Assembly (NCBI RefSeq): GCF_030695125.1
Contig: NZ_JAUYTP010000068.1
Location: forward strand, 240,955-304,954
Reading direction: 5' to 3'
DNA length: 64,000 nucleotides
Origin: Allobosea sp.
Lineage (GTDB): Bacteria; Pseudomonadota; Alphaproteobacteria; Rhizobiales; Beijerinckiaceae
A model generated the notes under the pieces. It searched no databases. It was not told where the DNA came from and worked only from the letters and a program-made list of their open reading frames with translations. Every line of letters starts with the position of its first letter. Positions within the stretch are counted from its first letter, which is position 1. Made by a program: the position numbers and the translations under genes. Below are positions 25,912-35,590 of the stretch, one piece after another.

Positions 25912-27501
25912 TCACACGCCCTTGGTCAGGTAGCGGAAGTCCGGCTCGCGGCAGGGCTGGAACTGATAGCCACCGATGTTCTTCTGCAGCGCGACGTCAT
26001 GCGTCGGCTGGTTGATCGGCACCATCGGCACCTCGGCATTGATCAGCTTGATGAAGTCGATGACGTTGGCGTCGTAAGCAGCCTTGTCGGGGGCGAAGCG
26101 GGCGGCATCGACGAGCTTGTCCAGCGCCGGGTTCTGATAGGCGGCGATGTTGAAGATCGAGTTGTTGCCGTGCATCGTCCAGAACAGGTAGTAATCGGGA
26201 TAGTCGAGCCAGCCCGCGAAACGGTTGAGCACCATCGGATTGGTCTTCTTGGCGATCTCGGTGCGGAAATTGGCACCCGGAACCTTGTTGATCTCGACCG
26301 TGATGCCGATCTGCGACAGCGATTCCTTGATCAGCACCGCCATTGGCTCGGCCACCGTCGCATTGCCGGCGTCGAAATAGAGCGTCGTCGAGAACGGCCC
26401 GCCGGCCGCATCGACCAGCGCCTTCGCCTTGGCGACGTCGGTGGTGTAGGGGAAGGGCTGCGGCCAGGCGACCTTAGGGGTCGTGCCGCCGGCCATCGAG
26501 ACGCCGCGGCCAAACAGCGCCGCCTGCATGATCTTCTCATAGGGCATCACCCAGGCGACGGCCTGGCGCAGGCGCACATCCTTGAACGGCCCGACCTGCG
26601 TGTTGAGGTAGCAGCCCCAGACGCCGTTGGGGATCGGCACGCCGACGACGTTGATCTTGCCGCCGTCAGCCAAGTCCTTGAAGTCCTTCGGCGGCAGCCC
26701 GTAGGACACGTCGGCATCCCCGCGCTCGATCAGCGCCCGGCGGGTCGAGGGCGAGGCGATGTCGCGGGCGATGATGCGGCGCAGCTGCGGCAGCTTTCCG
26801 CAGGCCCAGGCGTCGTTGCGGACATAGATCGTCTCGACGCCGGGCTTCCAGCTCTCGACCTTGTAGGCGCCGGAGCCGGCGATGTTGTTCTTCAGATACT
26901 CCTTCGCCCATTGATCGCCGCCGCTGTTGGCGATGGCGAGCTCGGAGTCGAAGACGAAGGGAATGGTGACCGCCAGGTTCGGCAGCGTCATCTTGTCCTT
27001 GCGGACGAAATCGATGCGGAAGGTCTTGTCGTCCACGGCGACGAACTGCTCGGGCTTCTCCAGCGAGCCGGCGTTCATCTGCGTGGTGGCGAAGCCGCCG
27101 ATCGAGACGGCGCGGTCCATCGACCACTTCACGTCCTTGGCGGTCACCGGCCGGCCGGAATGGAACTTGGCGTCGCGCAGCTTGAAGGTCGCGCTCATGC
27201 CGTCCGAGGCGACCTGGTAGCTCTCGGCCAGCTCGCCCTCGAGCTCGCCCATCGCGATGGTGTTGCCGCCACCGCCCGGGATCGGAACCGGCTTGAAGCG
27301 CAGCAGGCGGTCATAGCAGTTCAGCGAGACGCCGTTGACCGGCTGCGAGGCGCCGATGCCCTGCATGTCCAGGCTGTTGGGGCCGTATTCCTGCACGAGC
27401 AGCAGTGTTTCGGCCCGGCTCGGCGCCTGGGCCTGGGCACTGCCCTTGGCCACGAAGGGAGCGGCGAGGCCTGCGGCCAGGGCGGTGCGGCGCGTAATCA
27501 T
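25912..27501 (-). CDS. Extracellular solute-binding protein, family 5
   Basis: A 529-residue periplasmic binding protein of the dipeptide/oligopeptide/nickel class. A Tat-like leader (ITRRTALAAGLAAPFVA, cleavage near AQA) is present, and the core has the family phrases FKLRDAKFHSGRPVTAKDVKWS and LRQAVAWVMPYEKIMQAAL. ATG 27501 has GAGGA upstream and starts the leader; an upstream extension to 27633 is rejected. It heads the operon with two permeases, the fused ATPase, atzH and the GntR regulator, so its ligand is likely a biuret- or ureide-type compound. Confidence 0.9.
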   Translation of the reverse strand: MITRRTALAAGLAAPFVAKGSAQAQAPSRAETLLLVQEYGPNSLDMQGIGASQPVNGVSLNCYDRLLRFKPVPIPGGGGNTIAMGELEGELAESYQVASDGMSATFKLRDAKFHSGRPVTAKDVKWSMDRAVSIGGFATTQMNAGSLEKPEQFVAVDDKTFRIDFVRKDKMTLPNLAVTIPFVFDSELAIANSGGDQWAKEYLKNNIAGSGAYKVESWKPGVETIYVRNDAWACGKLPQLRRIIARDIASPSTRRALIERGDADVSYGLPPKDFKDLADGGKINVVGVPIPNGVWGCYLNTQVGPFKDVRLRQAVAWVMPYEKIMQAALFGRGVSMAGGTTPKVAWPQPFPYTTDVAKAKALVDAAGGPFSTTLYFDAGNATVAEPMAVLIKESLSQIGITVEINKVPGANFRTEIAKKTNPMVLNRFAGWLDYPDYYLFWTMHGNNSIFNIAAYQNPALDKLVDAARFAPDKAAYDANVIDFIKLINAEVPMVPINQPTHDVALQKNIGGYQFQPCREPDFRYLTKGV

Positions 27502-27813
27502 CGGGATCTGTCCTCGGTTGGCAGGCGGGTGAAGGAACGGAACACGCCGTTTCGCTAGCAGGGAGCGTGCCAATTCGGATGGCCTGTGATTCCAAGGACT
27601 TCGGAACGCCCATCGCCCTCGGCCTGCCTGCATCGCGCGCGATTGTATGCATGGCGTCAGATTGAGCCTTTTTTATAGGCAACATCTCGCCCGCCCCTTC
27701 ACTGGGCTTAACCGCCCGTTCAGAACTCGCTCCATTCCCCACCGCCCCCTTGCGCCGCGACGAATCCGGCGGTGGAGTTGCCCTGCCCGCGGTACCGGGC
27801 CGGAGTGAAGCGG
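27502..27813. promoter_or_regulatory. Divergent control region between binding-protein operon and LysR gene
   Basis: This 312-base gap contains no gene. It holds TTGTATGCAT at 27643-27652, close to the palindrome before atzF. Next to it is an AT-rich imperfect inverted repeat at 27662-27682 (TTGAGCC, T-rich core, TAGGCAA) that could serve a LysR protein. A -10 or -35 box cannot be fixed by eye. Both regulators encoded nearby are candidates to bind here. Confidence 0.4.
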
Positions 27814-28737
27814 ATGCGTGCGCGTCAGATCGAAGTCTTCCGGATGGTGATGCGCTGCGGCACGCTCACCAGCGCCGCCGAAGCCTTGAACGTCTCGCAA
27901 CCGGCGCTCAGCCAGATCCTCCTGCACACCGAGGACGAACTCGGCTTCAAGCTGTTCCAGCGGGTCAAGGGCCGGCTGATCCCGACCCCGGAGGCCGAGG
28001 ATCTCTACCCCGAGGTCGAGCGCCTGTTCGGGGACCTCGAGGCCCTGCGCGGCCGCGCCCGCGACCTGCGCCACGGCAAGGCCGGCATCGTCAGGCTTGC
28101 CGCCTCCGCCCCACCTTCGCTTTCGGTCGTGCCGGAGGCGCTGCGCCATTTCCGCAGCGCTCACCCCGCCTTGCGGGTGCTCTCCTATGTCGTGCCGGCC
28201 GAGATCATCATGCGCATGCTTGACGACGGCCAGGCCGGGCTCGGCGTCGCCATGACCGACGAGCCGATGGCGGGGATCGACACCGAGATCATCGGGCGGA
28301 CGCGGATCGTCTGCGTGCTGCCCGCAGGCCATGAACTGGCGCAGAAGACATCAATCGCCGCCGGCGACTTGCTGGGCCAGACACTGATCTCCTACCGCGC
28401 CACCTCCCTGCAGGGGCGGTTGCTGCGCGAGGCCTTCGCCCGGGAGGGGCTCGCCTTCCAGCCCGAGATGGAGATCGACGTCTCGATCATCGGGCTCGCC
28501 TTCGTGCAGCAGGGGCTCGGGGTCGCGGTGGTGGATGGTCTCCTGCCCTGGCACAGCTTTCCCGGCCTGGTGACCCGGCCCTTCCTGCCCGAGGTCTCGC
28601 TGCCGCTCTGCCTGCTGACCAGCGCGCGCCGTCCGCTGTCGCGCAGCCACGATCTGCTGCGCGCCCATCTGCGCACCGCCTGCCGCGATCTCGGCCTGAC
28701 GGAGGCGGACAAGCCCGACCATAAGCCAGCCTTATGA
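27814..28737 (+). CDS. LysR family transcriptional regulator
   Basis: A 307-residue LysR regulator. The N-terminal helix-turn-helix covers about 1-60 (RQIEVFRMVMRCGTLTSAAEALNVSQPALSQIL), followed by the periplasmic-binding-protein-like effector domain. The ATG at 27814 has GGAG at 27802-27805 and gives the standard LysR start; upstream in-frame codons are not conserved in style. It lies divergent from the transporter operon and 76 bases before hyuA on the same strand, so it probably regulates hyuAB, the transporter, or both. Confidence 0.88.
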   Translation: MRARQIEVFRMVMRCGTLTSAAEALNVSQPALSQILLHTEDELGFKLFQRVKGRLIPTPEAEDLYPEVERLFGDLEALRGRARDLRHGKAGIVRLAASAPPSLSVVPEALRHFRSAHPALRVLSYVVPAEIIMRMLDDGQAGLGVAMTDEPMAGIDTEIIGRTRIVCVLPAGHELAQKTSIAAGDLLGQTLISYRATSLQGRLLREAFAREGLAFQPEMEIDVSIIGLAFVQQGLGVAVVDGLLPWHSFPGLVTRPFLPEVSLPLCLLTSARRPLSRSHDLLRAHLRTACRDLGLTEADKPDHKPAL

Positions 28738-28813
28738 AGCAGGGCGGCCTTGCTCTTGGACGGCGGGGCGCGCGCAACCCGACATTGCCGCGAACTCCAT
28801 GGACAGGCGGATC

Positions 28814-30865
28814 ATGAGCTGGCGTATCGGCGTCGACATCGGCGGCACCTTCATCGACTTCTGTGCCCTCGAGACCGGCACCGACCGCGTCGAGACCATC
28901 AAGGTCCTGACCACGCCGGACGAGCCGGGCAAGGAACTGCTCGACGGGCTGCACCTGCTGCAGCAGCGCCATGGCATCGCACCCGGGGAGGTCGTCTCTT
29001 TCGTTCACGGCACGACCGTCGGCATCAACACCATCATCCAGCGCAAGGGCAGCCGGCTCGCGCTGATCACGACGGCCGGCTTCGAGGATGTCATCGAGCT
29101 CGCCCGGCTGCGCATGCCCGAGATGTACTCGCTGTTCTGCGCGAGGCCCGAGCAGCTGATCCCGCGTGACCGCATCTATGGCGTCCGCCAGCGCCAGCTC
29201 GCCAGCGGCGAAATCGCCGAACCGCTCGACACCGACGAGCTCGCCGCCGCCGTGGCCGCCATCCGCGCCAAGGGCGTCGACGGTGTCATCGTCTCCTTCC
29301 TCCATGCCTATCGCAATGGTGCCCATGAGGCGCAGGCCAGGGCGCTGATCGCGAAGCTCGCGCCGGAGCTTTTCGTCTTCACCACCAGCGAGGTCTGGCC
29401 GGTGATCCGCGAATATGAGCGCACGACGACGGCAATCCTGAACGGCTATGTCCATCCGCGCGTGGCGGGCTATCTGACCGCGCTGGAGGCGGCGCTCGGT
29501 TCGCGCGGCGTGCCGGCAGCCCCCATGCTGACCAAGTCGAACGGCGGCATCATGAACGCCCCCACCGGCAAGCGCGCTTGCGTCAACATGCTGCTCTCGG
29601 GCACGGCGTCGGGCGTCATCGGCGCCGCCTGGCTGGCCGAACAGGCCGGCGTCGGCAACGTGCTGACGCTCGACATCGGCGGCACCAGCGCCGACCTCGC
29701 GCTGATCATCGACGGCCAGCCGCAATTCGGCACCGGCGAGGTCGTCGGCGACTTCCCGCTCTTCCTCCCGAGCGTCTCCGTGACCTCGATCGGCAGCGGC
29801 GGTGGCTCGATCGCCTGGGCGGATGATTTCGGCGTCCTCAAGGTCGGCCCCGAGAGCGCCGGCTCGACGCCCGGCCCCGCCTGCTATGGCCGCGGCGGCA
29901 CCCGCGCCACCGTGACCGATGCCATGGCGGCGAGCGGCTTCCTCGGCCACACCCCCCTCGCCTATGACCAGATCGGCATGGACCGCGCCCGCGCCGACGC
30001 GGTGATCGGCGACCTCTCCGCGAAGCTCGGCCAGACGCCCCAGGCCACCGCCGAAGCGATCATCGCGGTTGCGGTCTCCGAGATGTTCGTCGAGGTCAAC
30101 AAGCTCGTCGCGCGCTACGGCGTCGATCTGCACGATTTCACGCTGATGCCCTTCGGCGGCGCAGGGCCGATGCTCGGCTGCTTCCTGGCGCGCGAACTCG
30201 GCATCCCCCGCGTGCTGGTGCCGCACCGGCCGGGCGTCGTCAGCGCGCTCGGAGGGCTCATCGCCGATGTGAAGGGCGACTTCATCCAGACCGTCTTCGC
30301 CGCCGCCGTGCCGGATGCGCTGCCGCTGCTGCGCGAGGCGCTGGCGAGGCTGAAGGCGGACGGGCTGGCCTGGATCCGGCAGGACCAGGGCTTCGACGGC
30401 CCCGTGGTCGAAACCTTGAGCGCCGACATGCGCTATCACGGCCAGTCCTTCGAGATCGAGGTGCCGCTCGATGAGGCCTGGCTGCACGACGGCGACCTCG
30501 CCGCCATGACGGCCGCCTTCCACAGCCAGCATCTCGCCATCTACGATTTCAACGACGTCGGTGCCGAGGTGCAGATCGTCAATCTGCGTCTGGTCGTCAG
30601 CGGCGCGACGCCGCGCCCCCGGCCCGCCCCGGCGGCGGACCAGCCGGCGGCGATGGCGACGCCAGCACGCCGGATCGAGGTCTGGCTCGACGGCGCCACC
30701 CGCGAGGTCGATCTCCATCACCGCGATGCCCTGCGCAACGGCCACCGCTTTTCGGGGCCGGCCGTCGTCGCTCAGCAGGACACGACGATCTGCATCCCCG
30801 AGGGCTTCGACGCCGAGGTCGATGCCCGCCTCAACCTCCACCTCATCCTGCGCAGCGAGGCCTGA
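28814..30865 (+). CDS. hyuA: Hydantoinase/oxoprolinase family protein, subunit A
   Basis: A 683-residue protein of the HyuA/N-methylhydantoinase A family. The N-terminal phosphate-binding motif GVDIGGTFIDF and the second nucleotide-binding block LTLDIGGTSADLALI mark the ASKHA-fold ATPase. Members open cyclic amides (hydantoins, 5-oxoproline) or carboxylate ketones with ATP. An ATG at 28799 lies five codons upstream; 28814 is preferred because the conserved strand starts there. hyuB follows after 2 bases and the two form one enzyme. Confidence 0.9.
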   Translation: MSWRIGVDIGGTFIDFCALETGTDRVETIKVLTTPDEPGKELLDGLHLLQQRHGIAPGEVVSFVHGTTVGINTIIQRKGSRLALITTAGFEDVIELARLRMPEMYSLFCARPEQLIPRDRIYGVRQRQLASGEIAEPLDTDELAAAVAAIRAKGVDGVIVSFLHAYRNGAHEAQARALIAKLAPELFVFTTSEVWPVIREYERTTTAILNGYVHPRVAGYLTALEAALGSRGVPAAPMLTKSNGGIMNAPTGKRACVNMLLSGTASGVIGAAWLAEQAGVGNVLTLDIGGTSADLALIIDGQPQFGTGEVVGDFPLFLPSVSVTSIGSGGGSIAWADDFGVLKVGPESAGSTPGPACYGRGGTRATVTDAMAASGFLGHTPLAYDQIGMDRARADAVIGDLSAKLGQTPQATAEAIIAVAVSEMFVEVNKLVARYGVDLHDFTLMPFGGAGPMLGCFLARELGIPRVLVPHRPGVVSALGGLIADVKGDFIQTVFAAAVPDALPLLREALARLKADGLAWIRQDQGFDGPVVETLSADMRYHGQSFEIEVPLDEAWLHDGDLAAMTAAFHSQHLAIYDFNDVGAEVQIVNLRLVVSGATPRPRPAPAADQPAAMATPARRIEVWLDGATREVDLHHRDALRNGHRFSGPAVVAQQDTTICIPEGFDAEVDARLNLHLILRSEA

Positions 30866-30867
30866 TC

Positions 30868-32850
30868 ATGGTCGACAAGATCACCTTGCAGGTTCTGGCG
30901 AACCACTGCCGGGCGGCGGCCGAGAACATGGCCTACACGCTCTACCGCACGGCCCATTCGACCTTCGTCAAGGAGACCGAGGACTTTACCGTGATGGTGA
31001 TGGACCGGACCGGCCGCGTCGTCGCCGTGCCGATGGATCTCGGCGCGACCTGGTATCCGGGCATGAACTACAACCGCGCGATCGAGCTGGTCGACGAATA
31101 CCGGCCCGGCGACATCGCCTTCACCAACGATCCCTATAGCGGCTATCTCGCCACCCACGCGCCCGACACGCATCTGTGGAAGCCGATCTTCCACGAGGGC
31201 GAGATCGTCTGCTTCGTCGGCGGCCATGTCCACAACACCGACATGGGCGGCGCGGTGCCCGCCTCGCTCTCCCGCTCGCTGACGGAGATCCACCAGGAGG
31301 GCATCCGCTTCCCGCCGATGACGCTGATGCGCGACGGCGCCTTCGACGAGACCATCCTGCGGATCATGACGATGAACGTCCGCAAGCCCGCCCTCAACAT
31401 GGGCGACCTGAAGGCGCTCGCCGGCGCGCTCAACACCGGCGAGCGCAAGATCCTGGCGATGGTCAAGAAATTCGGCGCAAAGGGCTTCATGGACGGCCTC
31501 GACGGGCTGATGGACTACGCCGAGCATCAGGCCCGCGACATCCTGCGCGGGATGCCGGACGGCGAATACGTCTTCGCCGACTATGCCGACGAGGACGGCG
31601 TCGACGGCAACCCCTGCCGCCTGAAGCTGACGCTGACGATCAGGGGCGATGAGGCGATCCTCGATTTCACCGGCTCGGACCCGCAGCTCGGCTCCTCGCT
31701 CAACGTGCCGACCGGTTCCGACCCGCGCCACACCCTGCTGCTCGTCGGCGTCTATTACGTCCTCTACACGCTGAACCCGCAGATCCTGCTCAACTCCGGC
31801 CTGACCCGGCCCTTCACCTGCATCGCGCCCGAGGGCACGGTGCTGAACCCGACCTTCCCGGCGGCCGTCGGCATGCGCAGCCTGACCTGCGCCAGGCTGC
31901 GCAGCCTGGTCTTCGGCGCCTTCAGCCTCGCCGTGCCCGAGCGCATGCCCGCCGCGCCGGCGGGGTCGAGTTCCATCGTCAACGTCATGACCACCGATGA
32001 GCGCACCCATCGCAGCGTCATCGCCGCGATCAACCCGGTCGTCGGCGGCGGCGGCGGCATGCCCCATCGCGACGGCACCAACGGCTCGGGCGCAGACGCC
32101 GCCTATCTCAAGAACACGCCGATCGAGATCACCGAGACCGAGGTGCCGATCCAGTTCACCCGCTATGGCCTGCTGCCGGATTCGGGCGGCCCCGGCCGCT
32201 GGCGCGGCGGGCTCGCAACCGTGATGGAGTTCAAGGTCTTCGCGCCGAACTCGCGCATCACCGTGCGCAACCGCGACCGCTCGATCTTCCGGCCCTGGGG
32301 CACGCTGGGTGGCCTGTCGGCCGAAACCTCGAACTTCATCATCAACCCTGGCCGGGCCGGCGAGCGCATCCTCGGCAACACCGACATCGCCATCGCCGAG
32401 CCGGGCGACGTCATCCACATCCATTCGCCGGGCGGCGGCGGGCGCGGCTGCCCGCTGGAGCGCGAGCCGGAGCGGGTGCGGCTCGATGTCGAGCGCGGCT
32501 ATGTCGGGGTGGCGGCGGCCAAGGCGCGCTATGGCGTGGTGATCACCGACGGTGTCGTCGATGCCGAGGCGACGGCGGCCCTGCGCGCGACCCTACGCAA
32601 GGACGTCCACACGACCCATTTCCATTTCGGCCCCGAGCGCGATGCCTTCGAGCGCCTCTGGACGGCGCGCAACTACGACGCCCTGACGCGGCTGCTCGCG
32701 GCCCTGCCGGTCCATTGGCGCTTCTTCGTCAAGACCAAGCTCTTCGCCGCGATGCGCGAGGCGGAGAATGGCGGCGACGTCGCCGCAGCCTTCACCGCCG
32801 TGCGGCGCGACTATCCGCAGGTGCCGGAGGTCCTGCAGGCGGCGGAGTGA
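30868..32850 (+). CDS. hyuB: Hydantoinase/oxoprolinase family protein, subunit B
   Basis: A 660-residue HyuB-type subunit. Recognisable blocks are MAYTLYRTAHSTFVKETEDF, GDIAFTNDPYSGYLATHAPD, FVGGHVHNTDMGG, and the C-terminal glycine loop IHSPGGGGRGCPLERE. The last 90 residues extend past the family core and are less conserved in look. The A/B pair may hydrolyse a hydantoin-like or other cyclic ureide; the carbamoylase at 1.5 kb could act on the product, but it is far away. It converges on the MOSC gene. Confidence 0.9.
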   Translation: MVDKITLQVLANHCRAAAENMAYTLYRTAHSTFVKETEDFTVMVMDRTGRVVAVPMDLGATWYPGMNYNRAIELVDEYRPGDIAFTNDPYSGYLATHAPDTHLWKPIFHEGEIVCFVGGHVHNTDMGGAVPASLSRSLTEIHQEGIRFPPMTLMRDGAFDETILRIMTMNVRKPALNMGDLKALAGALNTGERKILAMVKKFGAKGFMDGLDGLMDYAEHQARDILRGMPDGEYVFADYADEDGVDGNPCRLKLTLTIRGDEAILDFTGSDPQLGSSLNVPTGSDPRHTLLLVGVYYVLYTLNPQILLNSGLTRPFTCIAPEGTVLNPTFPAAVGMRSLTCARLRSLVFGAFSLAVPERMPAAPAGSSSIVNVMTTDERTHRSVIAAINPVVGGGGGMPHRDGTNGSGADAAYLKNTPIEITETEVPIQFTRYGLLPDSGGPGRWRGGLATVMEFKVFAPNSRITVRNRDRSIFRPWGTLGGLSAETSNFIINPGRAGERILGNTDIAIAEPGDVIHIHSPGGGGRGCPLEREPERVRLDVERGYVGVAAAKARYGVVITDGVVDAEATAALRATLRKDVHTTHFHFGPERDAFERLWTARNYDALTRLLAALPVHWRFFVKTKLFAAMREAENGGDVAAAFTAVRRDYPQVPEVLQAAE

Positions 32851-32876
32851 CAAGGAGCGCTTCTCGTACGATCATC

Positions 32877-32979
32877 GTCATTCCGGGCAAGCGAAGCGCA
32901 GACCCGGAATCCATCGAAGGGCTCCGGGCCTTACGATGGATTCCGGATCGGCGCCGCTGCGCGGCTTGTCCGGAATGAC
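32877..32979. repeat. Dispersed palindromic intergenic repeat (GTCATTCCGGG type)
   Basis: A 103-base element with ends GTCATTCCGGGCAAGC and GCTTGTCCGGAATGAC and an inner ATCCATCG / CGATGGAT pair. It fills the gap between the convergent hyuB and MOSC genes. Confidence 0.8.
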
Positions 32980-32982
32980 GGT

Positions 32983-33699
32983 TCACCCCTGAACGATGAC
33001 CTTATCGCCGGCCCGAATCTCACCGGGCACCACCACGTCGCAATAGATTCCGAAATTGCGCTCGTAGCGTTTCACGATCGTTCGCAGCAGCGCGACATCG
33101 AGCGGCAGCCCCTCCTGCTCGATCGTGATGAAGCCACAGCGCCCGCAGGGCTCGCGCCCCTTCAGCACGACGTCGCCGATGCGGATCTCCCGGCCGATCC
33201 AGTCCTGCTCCGGCATCGCCTCGGCCCCATCGGGCCAGTCGAGGACGAGACTCGGGCGGAAGCGCCGCGCATCGATGACGCTCTCGGGATGATCCCGTTC
33301 GAGGCTGCGCATCGCCGCCGTGGTGACGATGTGCAGCGGGGCATGCTCGTAGCGCGGCTGGAATCCCTCTCCCGGAACGGGATCGAAGGGCTTCAGCAGC
33401 GGCCGAAACCCGAAAATCGCCGACAGCGCCTCGATCGATTTTGGATCGTCAGGCGCCGCCCAGCTCTCGCCATCGGCGGAAATCGCGATGCCCTCGCCGG
33501 TGACGCGCGCATGGCCGCGCGGCACCTGGATGAAGTGCTTCTCGCGCCCCGGCGAGGCGATCCGCCCCGTCTGCGCGTCGAGAAGCCCCCAGATGCGATC
33601 ACCCGCGATGCCCGACGGGCCGACCGGCGCCCGCTCCAGCCGCTCCCCGCCCATCGAACTGACCGGATAGCGCCAGAGCGAAGCAACCGATCCCGTCAC
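32983..33699 (-). CDS. MOSC domain protein (YcbX/mARC-like)
   Basis: A 238-residue protein with an N-terminal MOSC_N-like barrel (VASLWRYPVSSMGGERLE) and a MOSC domain. GREPCGRCGFITIEQEG supplies the Cys expected to bind Mo cofactor. Relatives reduce N-hydroxylated compounds or handle sulfurated Mo cofactor. GTG 33699 overlaps the upstream permease stop by 4 bases (GTGA), making it the last gene of the second transporter operon. A frame extending far upstream is only an alternative reading of the permease gene. Its link to a peptide-type transporter is unusual and may point to an N-oxygenated substrate. Confidence 0.82.
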   Translation of the reverse strand: MTGSVASLWRYPVSSMGGERLERAPVGPSGIAGDRIWGLLDAQTGRIASPGREKHFIQVPRGHARVTGEGIAISADGESWAAPDDPKSIEALSAIFGFRPLLKPFDPVPGEGFQPRYEHAPLHIVTTAAMRSLERDHPESVIDARRFRPSLVLDWPDGAEAMPEQDWIGREIRIGDVVLKGREPCGRCGFITIEQEGLPLDVALLRTIVKRYERNFGIYCDVVVPGEIRAGDKVIVQG

Positions 33700-34586
33700 G
33701 GCAGGTCCATGCGCGGGTCGAGTGCGTCGCGCAGGCCGTCGCCGACGAAATTGAAGCTCGTCACCGCCAGCGTGATCGCGGCGCCGGGGATGATGGCGAG
33801 CCAGGGCGCGCTCGTCAGGTAGCTTTGAGCGTTCTCCAGCATGTTGCCCCAGCTCGGCGTCGGCGGCTGGATGCCGTAGCCGAGGAAGGAGATGTAGCTC
33901 TCGGCCAGGATCGCATGGGCGACGTTGAGCGTGGCCGCGACCACGATCGGTGCGATCGCATTGGGCAGGAGCTCGCGCACCATGATGCGCATGTTGCTCG
34001 AGCCCATGGCGACCGCAGCCTGTGCGAACTCCCGCGTCCGCAGCGAACGGATCTGGGCTTCCACGACGCGGGCGACCTCCATCCAGGAGGTCATCGCGAT
34101 CAGCACCACGATCGAGGGGACGGAGGGCTGGATCAGCGCCGAGATCGCCAGCAGCAGGAAGATCGTCGGGAAGCACAGCATCGCATCGACGAAGCGCATC
34201 AGCGCGGCCCCGATCACGCCCTCGTAGAAGCCGGCCGCGACGCCGACGGCGATGCCGATGCCCATCGAGAGCACCATCGCGCAGAAGCCGACAGCCAGCG
34301 AAATCCGGCCCGCCATCAGCAGCCGGGCGAGAATGTCGCGCCCGAGCGGATCGGTGCCGAGGATATGCGGGCCGGCAAAGGGCGGCGCGAAGCGCTGGCG
34401 GATGTCGATGAAGGTGTCGCTATAGGGCAGAAGCCAGGGGCCGATCACGCAGGCGAGCGTCATCAGGATGATCGTCACAGCCCCGAACACAGCGAGCTTG
34501 TGACGCCGGAAGCGGCGCATGCCGCGCCCGTTCCAGAAACCTTCCGCGCGGGCGGGCAAAGCGTCGAGTGTCGGATCCAGGCTCAT
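33696..34586 (-). CDS. ABC transporter permease, DppC type (second system)
   Basis: A 296-residue permease: MRRFRRHKLAVFGAVTIILMTLACVIGP as the first helix, LGTDPLGRDILARLLM, the EAA-loop RTREFAQAAVAMGSSNMRIMVRELLPN, and the ending VGDGLRDALDPRMDL. ATG 34586 has AGGAG upstream and overlaps the preceding permease gene by 4 bases. A longer upstream frame in the same register covers the other permease and is not real. Confidence 0.92.
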   Translation of the reverse strand: MSLDPTLDALPARAEGFWNGRGMRRFRRHKLAVFGAVTIILMTLACVIGPWLLPYSDTFIDIRQRFAPPFAGPHILGTDPLGRDILARLLMAGRISLAVGFCAMVLSMGIGIAVGVAAGFYEGVIGAALMRFVDAMLCFPTIFLLLAISALIQPSVPSIVVLIAMTSWMEVARVVEAQIRSLRTREFAQAAVAMGSSNMRIMVRELLPNAIAPIVVAATLNVAHAILAESYISFLGYGIQPPTPSWGNMLENAQSYLTSAPWLAIIPGAAITLAVTSFNFVGDGLRDALDPRMDLP

Positions 34587-35539
34587 CGGCCGCTCCTGGC
34601 AATGCGGGGATCGGCGACGCCGTAGAGCAGGTCGGCGAGCAGGCTGCCGAGCAGCACCATCACGGCGGTGAACATCAGGATGCCCATCACCACCGGATAG
34701 TCGCGATAGCTGATCGAATCGAGGAAGAGCCGGCCCATGCCGGGCCAGGTGAACACCGTCTCGGTGACGAGCGCCCCCGACAGCAGCGAGGGCACATGCA
34801 GGCCGGTGATCGTGATCATCGGCAGGAGCGCGTTGCGCAGCACGTGCTTCATCAGGATCTGCCGCTCCGGCACGCCCTTGGCCCGGGCGGTGCGGACGAA
34901 ATCCTGGTTGATCACGTCCAGCATCGAGGAGCGCATGTAGCGGCTCCAGACCGCGGTCGAGACCAGCGCCAGCACGACGCAGGGCCCGACCAGATGGTGC
35001 AGCCGGTTCAGGAAGGAGCCGTCGCCGATGGTGAAGCGGTTGCCCGAGGGCAGCCAGCCGAGCCCGACCGAGAAGACATAGATCACGACGAGTCCGAACC
35101 AGAAGGTCGGGATCGACAGCGCGATCATCGTGCCGATCGTGGCGATGCTGTCGAACAGCGAATAGCGCTTCACCGCGCCGATGATGCCGATCCAGGCGCC
35201 GATCAGCATGGCGAGCAGGGTCGACGACACCATCAGCTCGAGCGTCGGCCCGAGATGGCCGGCGATGATGTGCAGCACCGGCTGCTGGTCGCGATAGGAC
35301 AGGCCCCAGTCGCCACTCAGCATCCGCCAGAGCCACTCAGCATACTGCACCGGCAGCGGCCGGTTCAGCCCGAGTTGCTCGATGATGCGGTCGAGATCCT
35401 CCTGGTTCATCTCGCCGCCGGCCGCGAATTGCGACAGCGGCCCGCCCGGAGCCAGATGCAGGATCGCGAAGCCGATCATCGAGACGATGAGCAGCAACAG
35501 GATGGCCTGCAGAAGCCTCTGCAGAAGAAACCCGCTCAT
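34583..35539 (-). CDS. ABC transporter permease, DppB type (second system)
   Basis: A 318-residue permease with the usual DppB/OppB features: first helix LLQAILLLLIVSMIGFAIL, GLNRPLPVQYAEWL, and the EAA-loop FVRTARAKGVPERQILMKHVLRNALLP. It pairs with the overlapping DppC-type gene downstream. The binding protein gene lies about 50 bases upstream. Confidence 0.92.
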   Translation of the reverse strand: MSGFLLQRLLQAILLLLIVSMIGFAILHLAPGGPLSQFAAGGEMNQEDLDRIIEQLGLNRPLPVQYAEWLWRMLSGDWGLSYRDQQPVLHIIAGHLGPTLELMVSSTLLAMLIGAWIGIIGAVKRYSLFDSIATIGTMIALSIPTFWFGLVVIYVFSVGLGWLPSGNRFTIGDGSFLNRLHHLVGPCVVLALVSTAVWSRYMRSSMLDVINQDFVRTARAKGVPERQILMKHVLRNALLPMITITGLHVPSLLSGALVTETVFTWPGMGRLFLDSISYRDYPVVMGILMFTAVMVLLGSLLADLLYGVADPRIARSGR

Positions 35540-35590
35540 GGCGATGTCGGGTTCAGGGTGCCTTGGTCCGGGCGGAAGCGCGTCATGGTG

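Noticed and set aside
28487..30841. A 784-codon minus-strand open frame
   Set aside because: It is the shadow of hyuA and the LysR gene; composition is His, Asp, Gly and Arg biased and no family is recognised.
1531..32850. A complete hydantoin pathway made of hyuAB and the carbamoylase
   Set aside because: The carbamoylase gene is 26 kb from hyuAB, in another operon with a flavin reductase. A functional link is possible but the arrangement does not support it.
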